Of a stretch of 64,000 nt of DNA, positions 36,439-51,300 are shown piece by piece. Origin of the DNA: Tolypeutes matacus. Its lineage: Eukaryota > Chordata > Mammalia > Cingulata > Chlamyphoridae. The translations under genes and the position numbers were made by a program. Under the pieces are notes generated by a model that made no database searches, was not told the origin of the DNA, and was given only the letters and a program-made list of their open reading frames with translations. The DNA is taken from assembly GCA_026826555.1 (NCBI GenBank), contig JAKSZT010000116.1, positions 2,657,305-2,721,304 of the forward strand, given 5' to 3'. Every line of letters begins with the position of its first letter. The first letter of the stretch is position 1.

Positions 36439-38957
36439 AATTCTTATGTATTACCACTGCTTTGACATTGATTGTAAGTGAAAGAAGTGAGAAGCAGGAA
36501 ATTAAATGAGTAACTTGCTTCGTTTTCAAAAATGAAGAGCTACTTACATTCACAAAGCTTTAGGTAAAACCAGGGTTTTTAAATTATTTGTAAGTGAGAA
36601 CAAGTGCAAAGCAGACAATTAAGGAAGTAATGAGTCTTGTTTTCACAAATGAAGAAATTCCTGTATTTACAGTGGGTTAGGTAAAAGTGCCATTTTGACA
36701 TTGAATGTAAGTGAAAACAAGTGAATAGTATCCAATTAAACAAGTACTTTCTTTAATTTTTGAAAATTTAATAACCTCCTACATTCACATATTGTTAGGA
36801 AAAACCAGGGTTTTGACATTGGTTCTAAGTGGAAACAAGTGCATAGCAGCAAATTAAACATCTTGCTTGGAATTCAAAGTTGAAGAACCTTGTGCATTCC
36901 CAGAACATTAGGTAAAACCAGTGTTTTGATATTGAATGTAAGTGAAAACAAGTATCTAACAGCTAATTAAATATATAACTTCCTTTGTTTTCACAAATCA
37001 AGAAACTCCTGCATTCCAAGAACACTAGGTAACACCATGGCTTTCCCATTAGTTGTAAATTAAAATAAGTGCATAACAGCCAATTGAAGTAACATGCTTA
37101 GTTTCCAAAACTGAATAAACTTTCACAGGGTGTTAGGAATCACAACTGATTTGCCATTGACTGTAAGTGAAAACAAGTGCATAGCAGGCAATTAAACAAG
37201 TAACTTTCTTAGTTTTCAAAACTGAAGAACCTACTGCATTCACAGAGAATTAGGTAAAACAAGTGTTTTGACATTGATTGAAAGTGAAAACAAGTGCCAT
37301 AGCAGCCAAACAAAGAAGTAATTTGCTTAGTTTTCAAGACTGAAGAACTTCCTACTTTAACAGAGCATTAGGTAAAACCAGTTATTTGATATTTATTAAT
37401 GTGAAAACAAATGTATAGCAGTCAAATAACAAGGACATGCTTGGTTTACAGAAGTGAAGCAATGACTGCATTCACAGAATCTTATGTATCACCACTGCTT
37501 TGACATTGAGTATAAATGAAAAGAAGTGTGTAACAGGCAATTAAATGAGTAAATTGCTGTTTTCAAAACTGAAGAACCACGTATATTCACAATACTAAAA
37601 CCAGTGTTTTTTCATTGATTGAATGTGAGAATTGAATACTTTCCTTTTAAACAATACCTTGATTAATTTTTGAAAATTGAAGAACCTCCTTCATTCCCAG
37701 AGAGTTAGGTAAAATCAGGTATTTGACATTGGTTGTAAGTGAAAACAAGTGCATAGCAACAAATGAAACTACTTGCTTGGAATTCAAAAGTGAAGAACAT
37801 CAAGCTTTCACGGAGCATTAGGTAAAACCAGTGTTTTGATATTGAATGTAAGTGAAAACAAATGCCTAACAGCCAATTAAATATATAATTTCCTTTGTTT
37901 TCACAAATCAAGAAACTCCTGCATTCCAAGAACGTTAGATAGCACCATGGTTTTCCCATTAGTTGTAAGTTAAAACAGTGCATAACAGCCAATTAAAGAA
38001 GTTACATGCTTAGTTTTCAAAACTGAATAAACCTTCACAGAGTGTTAGGAATCACAACTGATTTGCCATTGACTGTAAGTGAAAACAACTGCAGAGCAGG
38101 CAATTAAACAAGTAACTTTCTTAGTTTTCAAAACTGAAGAACCTACTGCATTCACAGAGAATTAGGTAAAACCTGGGTTTTGACATTGATTGAAAGTGAG
38201 AATGAATACCAGCAAATAAAACATGTAACTTGCTTAAAATTCAAAACAGAATGACCTAGTGCATTCACAGAGCATTAGGTAAAGCCAGAAAACTGGCATT
38301 GATGTTAAGGAAAATATATGTGCAGCAAGCTATTAAATGAGTAACTTACATAGTTTTCCCATGAATACTCCCCTTGCATTCACAAAGAATATGTTAAAAC
38401 TAGTGGTTTTCATTCATTGTGAGAACAAGTGCAAAGCAGCCAAACAAGGAAGAAACTTGCATCATTTTCACACCTGAAGAAACCCTGCATTCACAGAAAA
38501 TTAGGTGAAAACCCAGTTTTGACATTGATTGTAAGTGAAAAGAAGTGCGTAGCTGGCAATTAATTGAGTAATTGCTTAGTTTTCAAAACTGAACAACTGC
38601 TTACAATCAGAAAGTTAAAACCAGTGATTTTTCATTGATTGTAAGTAAGAAGAAGTGAATAGTATCCTATTAAACACGTACCTTGGTTAATTTTTGAAAA
38701 TTGAAGAACCTCCTTCATTCACAGAGTGTTAGGTAAAATCAGGGTTTTCACATTGCTTGTAAGTGAATAGAAGTGCATAGCAACAAATTAAACTACTTGC
38801 TTGGAATTCAAAACAGGAGAATCTCATGCACTCAGAGAGCATTAGTTAAAACCAGTGTTTTGACACTGATTTTAAGTGAAAACAAGTATGTAGCAGTCAA
38901 TTAAACAAGGAACTTGCTTAGTTTTTAAAACTGAAGAGCCTCCTTCCTTTACAGAGC
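36439..38957 (-). repeat. Satellite family 2, inverted block, right part (about 21 monomers)
   Basis: Same orientation and monomer as 32,213-33,865. The monomer interrupted by the L1-like insertion resumes here. The block stops within a monomer at 'ttacagagc' (38,957), where orientation flips. Two stretches of about 0.8-1 kb (near 36,780-37,260 and 37,670-38,170) run in parallel through the same ordered monomer variants, which shows a higher-order repeat. Confidence 0.9.
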
Positions 38958-41900
38958 TTTCACTTACAATGTCAAACCAGTTGTGATACCTAACACAAGT
39001 GGTGTGAATTCAGTAGTTTCTTCAGTTGCAAATGCTAAGCAATTTACTTCTTTAATTGGCTGCTATGCACTTATTTTAACTTACAACCAATGTCAAAACC
39101 ATTGCTTTACCTAACGTTCTGGGAATGCGATTGTTTTTTCATTTGTGAAAACTAAGGAAGTTATTTCTTTAATTGGCTGCTATGCACTTTTTTTCCACTT
39201 ACATTCAATATCAAAATACTTGTTTTACCTAACACTCTGTGAATGAAGGAATTTCTTCAGTTGTGAAAACTAAGCAATTTACTCATTAAATTCCCTGCTA
39301 CGCACTTCTTTTCACTTACAATCACTGTCAAAATGGTTGTTTTACCTTACACTCTGTGAATGCAGGAGTTTCTTCAGTTGTGAAAATTAAGTACATTACT
39401 TTTTCATTGGGTGCTATGCACTTGTTTTCACTTACAATTAATGACAGAAAATGGCTAATCTAATGCTATTGGTATGCAGTAGTTTCTTCAGTTGAGAAAT
39501 GTAAGCAATTTCCCTCTTTAAATAACTGATATGCACTTGTTTTCATTTACACTCAATGGCATATCTGCTGGGATGCCTAACACTCTGAGTGCAGTAGTTA
39601 CTTCAGTTGTGGAAACTAAGCACATTACTTCTTTAATTGGTAACTATGCACTCATTTTAACTTACAACCAGTGTCAAAACCATGGTTTTACTTAACATTC
39701 TGGGAATGCATTTGTTTCTTCATTTGTGAAAACAAAGAAAGTTAATTCTTTAATTGGCTGCTCTGCATTTGTCTTCAGTTACATTCAATATCAAAACACT
39801 TGTTTGACCTAATGCTCTGTGAATGAAGGAGGTTCTTCAGTTGTGAAAACTATGCAAGTTACTTTTCATTTGGTGTTTTGCACTTGTTTTCACTTACAAT
39901 CAATGTCAAAACCTTAGTCTTACCTAATGCTCTGTGAATGAAGGCAGTTCTTATGTTTTCAAAGATTAAGGAAGGTACTTGCTTAATAGGATACTATTCA
40001 CCTCTTTCCACTTACAATCAACGTAAAAATGGTGGTTTACCTAACCCTCTGAAAATGCAGGTGTTTCTTAATTTTTTAAAAATTAAGCACAGTACTTGTT
40101 TAATGGGATACTATTCAGTTCTTCTCACTTACAATCATTAAAAAATCACTGGTTTTACCTAATACGTTGTGAATGTGATTCTTCAGTTTTGAAAACTAAG
40201 CAAGTTACTCATTTAATTGCCTGCTTAACACTTATTTTCACTTACAATCAATGTCAATGCACTGTTGATACATAAGATTATGTGAATACAGTCATCTTTT
40301 CACTTGTCAAAACCAAGCCAGTCCTTGTTAATTGGCTGCTATGCACTTGTTTTCACATACAATAAATATCAAAACACTGATTTTACCTAACATTCTATGA
40401 ATGCAGTATGTTCTTCAGTTTTGTAAACTAAACAAGTTGCATGTTTAATTGGCTGCTATGCACTTGATTTCACTTGCAATGTCAAATGCTGGTTTTACCA
40501 AATACTTTTGAATGCAGTATTTTCTTCAGTTGTAAAAACTAAGCAAGTTACTTTTTCATTTGGTGCAATGCTCTTGTTTTCACTTAAAACCAATGTCAAA
40601 ACCCTAGTTTTACCTAACTCTCTGTGAATGAAGGAGGTTATACAATTTTCAAAAATTAATCAAGGTATTTGTTAATGAGACAGGAATCACTTCTTCTCAC
40701 TTACATTCAATGACAAAAAACTGGTTTTACCTAACACTTTGTGAATGCAAGTGGTTCTTCAGTTTTGAAAAGTAAGGAAGATACTCATATAATTGCCTGC
40801 TTCATACTTCTTTTCACTTAAAATTCATGAAAAACCCATGGTGATATATAATATTCTGTGAATGCAGTCATTTCTTCACTTGTGAAAACCAAGCAAGTCT
40901 TTGTTTAATTGGCTGTTTTGCAGTTGTTTTAACATACAATATATATCAAAACACTGGTTTTACATATCACACTGTGAATGTAGGAAGTTCTTCTGTTTTG
41001 AAAACTAAGCAAATTACTTCTTTATTTGGCTACTATGGCACTTGTTTTCACTTACAATAAATGTCAAAACACTGGTTTTACCTAATGGTCTGTGAATGCA
41101 GCACGTTCTTCAGTTTTGAAAACTGAGTATATGTTTAATTGGCTGGATGAACTTGTTTTCACTTACAATGAAAATTTGCTGGTTTTACCTAATATGCTGT
41201 GAATGCAGTTGTTTCTTCAAGTTGTGAAAACAAAGCAAGTTATTTTTTCATTGGGGCTAGGCACTTGTTTTCATTTACAATCAATGAGAAAACATTGGAT
41301 TACATAGCTCTCTTGGAATGCAGTAATTTCTTCAGTTGGGAAAATTAAACAATTTACTTTTTTAGATGAATGCCTCTCACTTGTTTTCATTTACAGTCAA
41401 TGGCAAATCAGTTATGATACCTAAAAGCATATGAATGCTGTAATTCCATCAGTAATGATTACTAAGCATGTTACTTCTTTAATTGGCTGCTACACACTTG
41501 TTTTAACTTACAACCAATGTAAAAACCATTGTTTTACTTAATGTTCTGAGAATGAAGTAATTTCTTCATTTGTGAAAACTGCGAATTTATTCCTTTATTT
41601 GGTGCCTATGCATTGTTTTCACTTACATTCAGTATCAAAACAATTTTTTGGCCTATTGTTCTGTGAAAGAAGAAGGTTCTTCAGGTTTGAAAACAAACAG
41701 GTTACTTGCTTAATGGCTACTATGCACTTGTTTTCAATTACAATATCAATATGCTGGTTTTACATAATATGCTGAGAATGTGATTGTTTCTTCAAGTTGT
41801 GAGTGTTGTTATTTGGTGCTGTGCACTTGTTTTCACTTACAATCAATGACAAATATTGGTTTAACTAATGCTGTTGGAATAGAGTAGTTTCTTCAGTTGT

Positions 41901-44900
41901 AAACATTAAACAAGTTACTTTTCCATTTGGTGCTATGCACTTGTTTTCACTTACATCCAATATCAAAACCATGGCTTTACCTAAAGTTCTGTGAATGAAG
42001 GAGCTTATTCAGTTTTGAAAACTAAACAAATTACTTCTTTATTTGACTGCTATGGCACTTGTTTTCACTTACAATCAATGTCAAAAACTGTTTTTACCTT
42101 ATGATCTGTGAATGCAGTACATTCTCCAGATTTGAAAACTAAGCAAGTTACTTGTTTAATTGGATGCTATGCACTTGTTTTCACTTACAATATCAACATG
42201 CTAGTTTTACTTGATACACTGATAATGCAGTTGTTTCTCAATTGTGAAAACTAAACAAGTTACTTTTTCATTGGGTGCTAGGTACTTGTTTCCACTTACA
42301 ATCAATAACAAAAAATGGCTTACCTATTGCTCTTGGAAGGCAATCATTTCATCAGTTGGGAAACTAAGCAATTTACTTCTTTAAATGACTGCTTTTCACT
42401 TGTTTTCACTTAGTCAATGCAAATCAGTTGAGATACCTAACACTCTGTGATTTGAGTAATTTCCTCAGTTGTGAAAACTAAGCACTTTATTTCTTTAATT
42501 GGCTGCTCTGCACTGGTTTTAACTTGCAACCAATGTGAAAACCATGGTATTAACTTACATTCTGGGAATGCAGTAGTTTCTCCATTTGTGAAAACTAAGG
42601 AAATTCTTTCTTAAATTGGCTGCTATGCACTTGTTTAGTTACCTTCGATATCTAAACACTTGTCTGTTCTAATGGTCTGTTAATGAAGGAAGTTCTTCAG
42701 TTTTGAAAACTAAGCTATTCATTTTTTAAATTACCTGCTTCACATTTTTTCATTTACAATCAATGTCAAAACACTTGTTTTACCTAATGCTCTGTGAATG
42801 CACAAAGTACTTCTGATTTGAATTCCAAGAAAGTAGTTTAATTTGCTGCTATGCACTTGTTTTCTCTTCCAACGATTGTCAAAACCCTGGTTTTACTTAA
42901 CACTCCATGAATGAAGGAGATATTCAATTTTCAAAAATTAAGAAAGGTACTTGTTTAATAGGATACTATTAACTTCTTATTTTAATCAATGAAAAAACTC
43001 TGGTTTTAACTTTGTGAATGTAAGTGGTTATTCAGTTTTGAAAACTAAGCAATTTACTCTTTTAATTGTCTTCTCCAGACTACTTTCCACTTACAATGTC
43101 AAGATACTGGCTTTATGTAATGTTCTGTGAATGCAGTAAGTTATTCTGATTTGTATTCTTAGAATACAAATTTGCCGGTATTTATTCTCACTTACAATTA
43201 ATTCCAAAACAATGGTTTTACCTAATGATCTATGAATGCAGGAGGACCTTCAGTTTTTAAAAATAAGCAGGTTACTTGTATAATTGTATGTTAGGCACTT
43301 GTTTTCACTTACAAGCAAAGTCAAAACGCTGGTTTTACCTAATACTTGTGAATGGAGTAGTTGCTCCAGTCAAAGCAAGTTACTTTTCATTTGGTGCTAT
43401 GCACTTTTTTTCACTTCTAAGTAATGTCAAACCTTGGTTTTAAATAATGCTCAGTGAGTGAAGGAGGTCCTTCAGTCTTCAAAAATTAAGGAAAATACTT
43501 ATTTAATAGGATACTCCACTTCTTTTCACTTACAATCAATGTCAAAATGGTGGATTTACCTAAAATGCTGTAAATGCAGGAGTTTTTCAGTTGTGAAAAC
43601 CTAGGCACATTTCTTCCTTAATTGGCTGCTTTGCACTTGTTCTCACTTACAACCAATGAAAAATCACTGATTTTACCTAATGCCTTGTGAAATCATGAGG
43701 TTCTTTGGTTTCCAAAATTAAGGAAGGGATTTTTTAAATAGGATACTATTCATTCTTTTTCTTTTACAGTCAACGTCAAAATGGTGGTTTTACCTAACCC
43801 TCTGTAAATGCAGGAGTTTCTTGAGTTGTGAAATCCTGGTATGTTTCTTCCTTAATTGGCTGCGTTACATTTGTTCTCACATGCAATCAGTGAAAAAACT
43901 CTAGTTTTTCCTAATGCATTGTGAATATAAGTGGTTTTCCAGTTTTCTAAGCAAAGAAAATTACTCATTTAATTGCCTGCTTCACAGTTCTTTTCACTTA
44001 CAATCAATGTCAAAGCAATGGTGATACATAATATTTTGTGAATGCAGTCATTTTTCACTTGTGAAAACCAAGCAAATCCTTGTTTAATTGGCAACTTTGC
44101 ACTTGTTTTAATATACAGTAAATATCAAAACACTGGTTTTTCCTAATGCTCTGTAAATGTAGGCAGTCCTTCAATTTTGGTAATTAAGTAAATTATTTCT
44201 CTATTTGGCTGCTATGGCAGTAGTTCTCATTTTCAAACAATGTATAAACACAAGTTTTACATAATGATTTGTAAATGTAGTAGGTTCTTCAGTTTTGAAA
44301 ACTAAGGAAGGTTCTTGTTTAATTGGTTGCTATGCAATTGTTTTCACTCACAATCAATGACAAAACAATGGTTTACTTAATGACCTTAGAATGCAGAAGT
44401 TTCTTTAGTTGAAAACTAAGCAATTTACTTCTATAAATGACTGCTATGCACTTGCTTTCACTTCCAGTTAAAGGCAAATCAGTTGTGATACCTAACACTC
44501 TGTGAATGCAGTACTTTTTTCAGTTGTGAAAACTAAGCAAGTTACTTCTTTAATTGGATGCTATGCACTTGTTTTAACTTACAATTTCAATACCATGGAT
44601 TTAGCTAACGTTGTGGACATGCAGTATTTTCTTCATTTGTGAAATCTAAGGACATTATTACTTTAATTGGCTGCTATGCAATTGTTTTCACTTACATTCA
44701 TTATCAAAACACTTGTTTGACCTAATGTGAATACACTGAGGTTCTTTAGTTTTGAATTCCAAACAAGTAGTTTAATTTGCTGCTATGCACTTGTTTTCAC
44801 ATACAGCCATTTCAAAACCTTGTTTTTACCTAATATTTTGTGAGTGCAGGAGGTTTTCTTCCATTATCAAAATTAATCAAGGTGTTTGTTTAATAAGATA

Positions 44901-47900
44901 CTATTCACTTCTTCTTAAAATCAATGAAATAACACTGGTTTTACTCAATGGTTTGTGAATGTAAATGGTGCTTCAGTTTGAAAACTAAGCAAGTTCCATG
45001 TTTAATTAGATGCTAGGCCCTTTTTTATGCTTATAATGTCAATATGCTTGTTTTTCATAATATCCTGAGAATGCACTTGTTTCTTCAAGTTCTGAAAACT
45101 AATCATTATTTTTTCATTGGGAGATATGCAGTTGTTTCACTAACAATCAATAACAAAAAATGGTTTACCTAATGCTCTTGGAGGGCAGTAGTTTCTTCAG
45201 TTGAGAAAACTAATGAATTTACTTCTTTAAATATATGCTATGGGCTTGTTTTCACTTACAGTTGATGGCAAATCATTTGTGATACCTAGCACATGCACAG
45301 TGTCTTCAGTGTTGAAAACTAAGCAAATTACTTCTATATTTGGCAGCTATGTCACTTGTTTTCACTTACAATGACAATATGCTGGTTTTACCTAATACAC
45401 TGAGAAAACAGTTGTTTCCACAAGTTGTATAAACAAAACAAGTTATTTTTTTATTGGGGGTTAGGCACTTGTTTTCATTTACAACCAATGACAAAACAAT
45501 AGTTTACATAACACTCTTGGAATGCAGTAGTTTCTTCAGTTGGAAAAATTAAGCAATTTTCTTTTCTAAATGAATGTCTTGCACTTGTTTTCACTTACTG
45601 TCTATGGCAAATCAATTATTATACCTAACACCCCGTGAATGTAGTAGTTTCTTCAGTTGTGAATACTAAGCATGTTACTTCTTTAATTGGCTGCTATGCA
45701 CTTGTTTTAACTTATAACCAATGTAAATACCATGGTTTTACTTAATGTTCCAAGAATGCAGTCGTTTCTTCATTTGTGAAAACTTAGGAAATTAATCCTT
45801 TATTTTTCTGCTAGGCAATGTTTTCACTTACATTCAATATCAAAACACTTGTTTGACCTTATGCTCTGTGAATGAAGGTGGTTCTTCATGTTTGAAACCT
45901 AAGCAAGTTTCCTATTTAATTGCCTGCTATACACTTATTTTCACTTACAATCACTGTCAAAACACTGGTTTTACTTATTGCTCTGTCAATGCCTGAGGTT
46001 CTTTAGTTTTGAATTGCAGGCAAGTAATTTAATTTGCTGCTATGCACTTGATTTGACTTACAGTCAATGGCAAATCAGTTTTGATACCTAAAACTCTGTG
46101 AGTGCAGTAGATTCTTCAGTGTGAATACTAAGCATATTACTTCATTAATGGGCTGCTATGCACTTGTTTTAACTTACAACCAATGAAAAACCATGTTTTG
46201 CCTAATGTTCCGGGAATGCTTTAGGTTCTTCAATTTTGAAAATTGAGAAATTTAATTATTTAAATGGCTACTATACACTTGTTTTCATTTATAATTAATG
46301 TGAAAACACTGATTTAACTTAATGATCAGTGAATGCATGACGTTTTTCAGTTTTTAATCGCAAGCAAGTAAGTAAATTTGGTGCTATGCACTTGTTTTCA
46401 CTTAGAACCACTGTCAAAACCCTGGTTTTACCTAACACTCTGAATGAAGGAGGTTCTTCAATTTACAAACATTAAGCAAGGTACTTGTTTAATAAGATAC
46501 AATTCATCTCTTCTCCTTAGCAATTAATGGAAAAACACTGGATTTACCTAACATTTTGTGAATTTAAATCATCTTCAGTTAGGATAATTATGCAAGTTAC
46601 TCATTTAATTCCTTGCTGCACACGTCTTTTCACTTACAATCAATTTAAAAGCACTGGTTTTACCTAATGCTCTGTGAATATAGTATTGTATTCTGTTTTG
46701 TACTCTAAGGAAGTTACTTGTGCTATTTGTGGGTATTTATTCTCACTTACATCAATGCCCAAACAGTGGTTTTACCTAATGCTCTATGAATGCACAAAGT
46801 CCTTCCGTTTTGAAAACTAAGCAAGTAACTTTTATAATTGGATGTTATGTACTTGTTTTCACTTACAATAATGTCAAAATGCTGATTTTACATAAGTTGT
46901 GAATGAAGTCGGTTCTTCAGTTTTGAAAACTAAGCAAGTTACTTGTTTAATTGACAGCTATGTAGTTGTTTTCACATACACTGTTAATATGCTGGTTTAC
47001 CTAATATGCTGAGAATGCAGTTGTTCCTTCAAGTTGTGAAAATTAAACAAGTTATTTTTCATTGGGTGCTATGCACTTGTTTTCACTTACAATGAATGAC
47101 AAAACAATGGTTTACCTAACACTCTTAGAATGCAATAGTTCGATCCGTTGGGAAAACTAAGCAATTTATTTCTATAAATGACTGCTATGCAGTTGTTTTC
47201 ACTTACAGTACATGGCAAATCAGTTTTGATTACTAACACTTTTTGAAGCAGTAGTTTTTCAGTTGTGAAAAATAACCATGTTACTTCTTTATTTGCCTCC
47301 TATGCACTTGTTTTTAACTTACAACCAATGTCAAAACCATGGTTAACCTAACATTCTGGGAAAGCAGTAGTTTCTCCATTTGAGAAAGCTAAGCAAGTTA
47401 TTTTTTTAAATGGCTGCTGCACACTTCTTTTCACTTACATTTAATATCATAACACTTGTTTGACCTAATGCCCTGGGAATGAAGGTGATCCTTTTCTTTT
47501 GAAAACTTAGCAAGTTGGTTGTTAAATTGCCTGCCACACGCTTGTTTTCACTTACAATCAATGTCAAAACACTGGTTTTACCTAATGCTCTGTGAATACA
47601 TGAGTTCTTCAGTTTTGAATTCCAAGCAAGTAGTTTAATTTGCTGCAATGAACTTGTGTTCACTTACCACCAATATCAAAACCAGGGTTTTGCCTATCAG
47701 TGTATGAATGAAGGAGGTTCTTCAATTTTGAAAAATTCATCAGGGTGCTTGTTTAATAGGATGCTATTGACTTCGTATCACTTACAATCAATAAAAAAAC
47801 TCTTGTTTTACCTAATGCTTTTTGAATGTGAGTGGTTCTTCTGTTTGGAAAACTGCACATTACTCATTTAATTCCTTGCTGCACACTTCTTTTCTCTTAC

Positions 47901-48309
47901 AATCAATGTCAAACATTGGGTTTACCTAATGCTCTATGAATGCAGGAGGTGCTTCAGATTGTAAAACTACACAAGTTATTTGTATAATTGGCTGTTATGC
48001 TCTTCTTTTCATTTACAATTAGTGTCAAACTGCTAGTTTTAAATAGTACTTGTGAATGTAGTGGTTTCTCAGTTGTGAAAACTAAGCAAGTTACAGTTTC
48101 ATTTGCTGCTATACACTTGTTTACACTTACAAACAATATCAAAACCCTGGTTTTACCTAAAGCTCTGTGAGTGAAGAAAGTTTTTCAGTTTTGAAAAATT
48201 AAAGAAGGTACTTGTTTAATAGAATACTATGCACTTGTTTACACTTATAATCAATGAAAAACACTCATTTTACCTAATGCTTTGTGAATATAAGTGGTTC
48301 TTCAGTTTT

Positions 48310-48375
48310 GAAAAGTAAGTTACTCATTTAATTGTTTCACAATTTAATTGTTACTCATTAATTGTTCCACACTTC
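48310..48375 (+). repeat. Small local duplication inside a satellite-2 monomer
   Basis: The phrase 'ttactcatttaattg' followed by 'ttcaca' is repeated in altered form ('ttactcattaattgttccaca'), giving one lengthened monomer. This looks like replication slippage. Confidence 0.6.
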
Positions 48376-51300
48376 TTTTCACTTAAAATCAATGTCAAAG
48401 CAGTACATAATCAATACATAAGATTCTGAGAATGCAGTCATTTCTTTACTTGTCAAAACCAGGCAAGTTCTTGTTTAATTGGCTGCTATGCACTTGTTTT
48501 CACATACAATAAATAGCAAAACACTGGCTTTACCTAATACTCTGTGAATGTCGGAGGTTCTTCAGTTTTGAAAACTGAGCAAATTACTTCTTTATTTGGT
48601 TGCTATGGCACTTGTTTTCACTTATAATCAATGTCAATGCTCTGTGAATGCTGTAGGTTCTTCAGTTTTGGAAACTAAGTATGGTACTTGTTTAGTTGGC
48701 TGCTATGCACTTATTTTCACTAACAATCAATGTCAAAATGTTGGTTTCATACCAATGCTCTGTGAAAGCAGGACTTTCTTCAGTTGTGAAAACTAGATAT
48801 GTTATTTCCTTTATTGGCTGCTGTGCACTTGTTCTCACAATCAATGAAAAACACTGGTGTTACCTAATGATTTGTGAAAGTAAGTTGTTCTTCTGTATGG
48901 AAAAAATATGCAAGTTACTCATTTAATTGCCTGCTGCACAATTCTTTTCATTTATAATCAATGTCAGAGCACTGGTTTTACCTAATGAAGTGATTTCTAA
49001 GCAAGTTATTGTGTTATTTGCTGGCATTTATTCTTACTTTCAAACAATGCCTAAACAGTGGTTTTTCCTAATGCTCTATGAATCCAGAGGTCCTTTAATT
49101 TAGAAAACTAAGCAAGTGATTTTTATAATTGGCTGTTATGCACTTGTTTTCACTTAAAATCAATGTCAAAATGCTGTTTTTACCTTATACTTGCGAATTC
49201 AGTTATTTATTCAGTTGTGAAAACTAAACGAGTTACTTTTTCATTTGGTACTATGCACTGGTTTTCACTTACAACCAATGTCAAAACCCTGGTCTTAACT
49301 AACACTCTGTGAATGAAGGACGTTCTTCAGTTTTCAAAAATTAAGGAAAGTACTTGTTTAATAGCATACTATTCATTTGTTTTCACTTACAAACAATGTC
49401 AAAATGATGATTTTACCTAACCCTCTATAAATGCAGGATATTCTTCAATTTTCAAAAATTAATCAAGGTACTTGTTTAATAGGATACTATTCCAATCTTC
49501 TCACTTACAATCAATGAAAAAAACACTGGTTTTGCCTAACACTTTGTGAATGTAAGTGGTTCTTCTGTTTTAAAAACTAAGCAAGTTACTCATTTAATTG
49601 TCTGCTTCACACTTATTTTCACTTACTATGAATGCCAAAGCACTCGTGATACATAAGATTCGATGAAAATGGTCATTTATTCTCTTGTCTAAACCAAGCA
49701 AAGTCCTTCATAATTGGATGCTATGCACTAGTTTTCACATATAATAAATATCAAAACACTGATTTTACCTAACATTCTAGTAAATGCAGTATGTTCTTCA
49801 GTTTTGAAAGCTAAGCAAGTTACATGTTTATTTGGCTGCTATGCACTTGTTTTTGCTTACAATGTCAAATGCGGTTTTTCCTAATAGTTCTAAATGCAGT
49901 ATTTATCTCAGTTGTCAAAACTAAGCAAGTAACTTTTTCATTTGGTGCAATGCCATTGTTTCCACTTAAAACCAATGTCAAAATCCTGGTTTTACCTAAC
50001 ACTCAGTGAATGAAGGAGGTTCTTCAATTTTCAAAAATTACTAAATGTGCTTGTTAATAGGATAGTAATCACTTCTTCTCACTTACAATCAATGACAAAA
50101 CACTGGTTTAACTTAATGCTTTGTGAAAGTAAGTGGTTCTTCAGTTTTGAAAAGTAAGCAAGTTACTCGTATAATTTCCTGCTTCATACTTCTTTTCACT
50201 TATTGATGTAAAAGCAGTGGTGATATATAAGATTCTGTGAATGCAGTCATTTCTTCACTTGTGAAAACCAAGCAAGTCTTTGTTTAATTGGCTGCTATGC
50301 ACTTGTTTTCACATACAATAAGTGTCAAAACACTGATTTTACCTAATGCTCTGTGAATGCATGAGGTTCTTCAGTTTTGAATTCCAAGTAAGTAGTTTAA
50401 TTTGCTGCTGTGCACTTGTGTTCACTTACAACCAATGTCAAAACCTTGGTTTTACTTAACAGTCTATGTATGAAGGAGGTTCTTCAAATATGAACAATTC
50501 AGCAGAGTGCTTGTTTAACTGGATACTATTCACTATTTCTCATTTACAATCAATGAAATAGCACTGGTTTTACCTAATGCTTTGTGAATGTAAGCAGTTC
50601 GTTAGTTTGGAAAGCTAAGCAATTTACTCATTTAAATGCCTGATTCACACATCTTCTCACTTATGATCAATGTCAAAGCACTGGTTTTACCTAATGGTAT
50701 GTGAATGCAGTAGGTTATTCTGTTTTGAATTCTAAGTTACTTGTGTCATTTACTGTTATTTATTCTCACTTACAATCAATGCCAAAACAGTAGTTTTACC
50801 TAACACTATGAATGCACGAGATCCTTCATTTTTGAAAACTAAGCAATTTACTTGTATAATTGGCTGTTGTTCACTTCTTTTCACTTACAATAATTGTCAA
50901 AATGCTTGTATTACCTAATACTTGTGAATGCAATAGTTTATTCAGATGTGAAAACTTAGCCAGTTACTTTTTCATTTGATGCTATGCACTTGTTTTCACT
51001 TTCAACCAATTTGAAAACCCTTGTTTTATGTAACACTCTGTTAACACAGGAGGTTCATCAGTTTTCAAAAATTAAGGAATGTACTTGTTTAATAGGATAC
51101 TATTCATTTTTATTCATTTAAAATCAATGACAAAACAATGGTTTACCTAATGCTCTTGGCATGCAGTAGTTCTTCAGTTGGGAAAACTTAACAATTTACA
51201 TCTTTCAATGAATGCTATGCACCTGTTTTCACTTACAGTCAGTGGAAAATCAGTTGTGATACCTAACACTCTGTGAAAGCAGTAGTTTCTTCAGTTGTTA

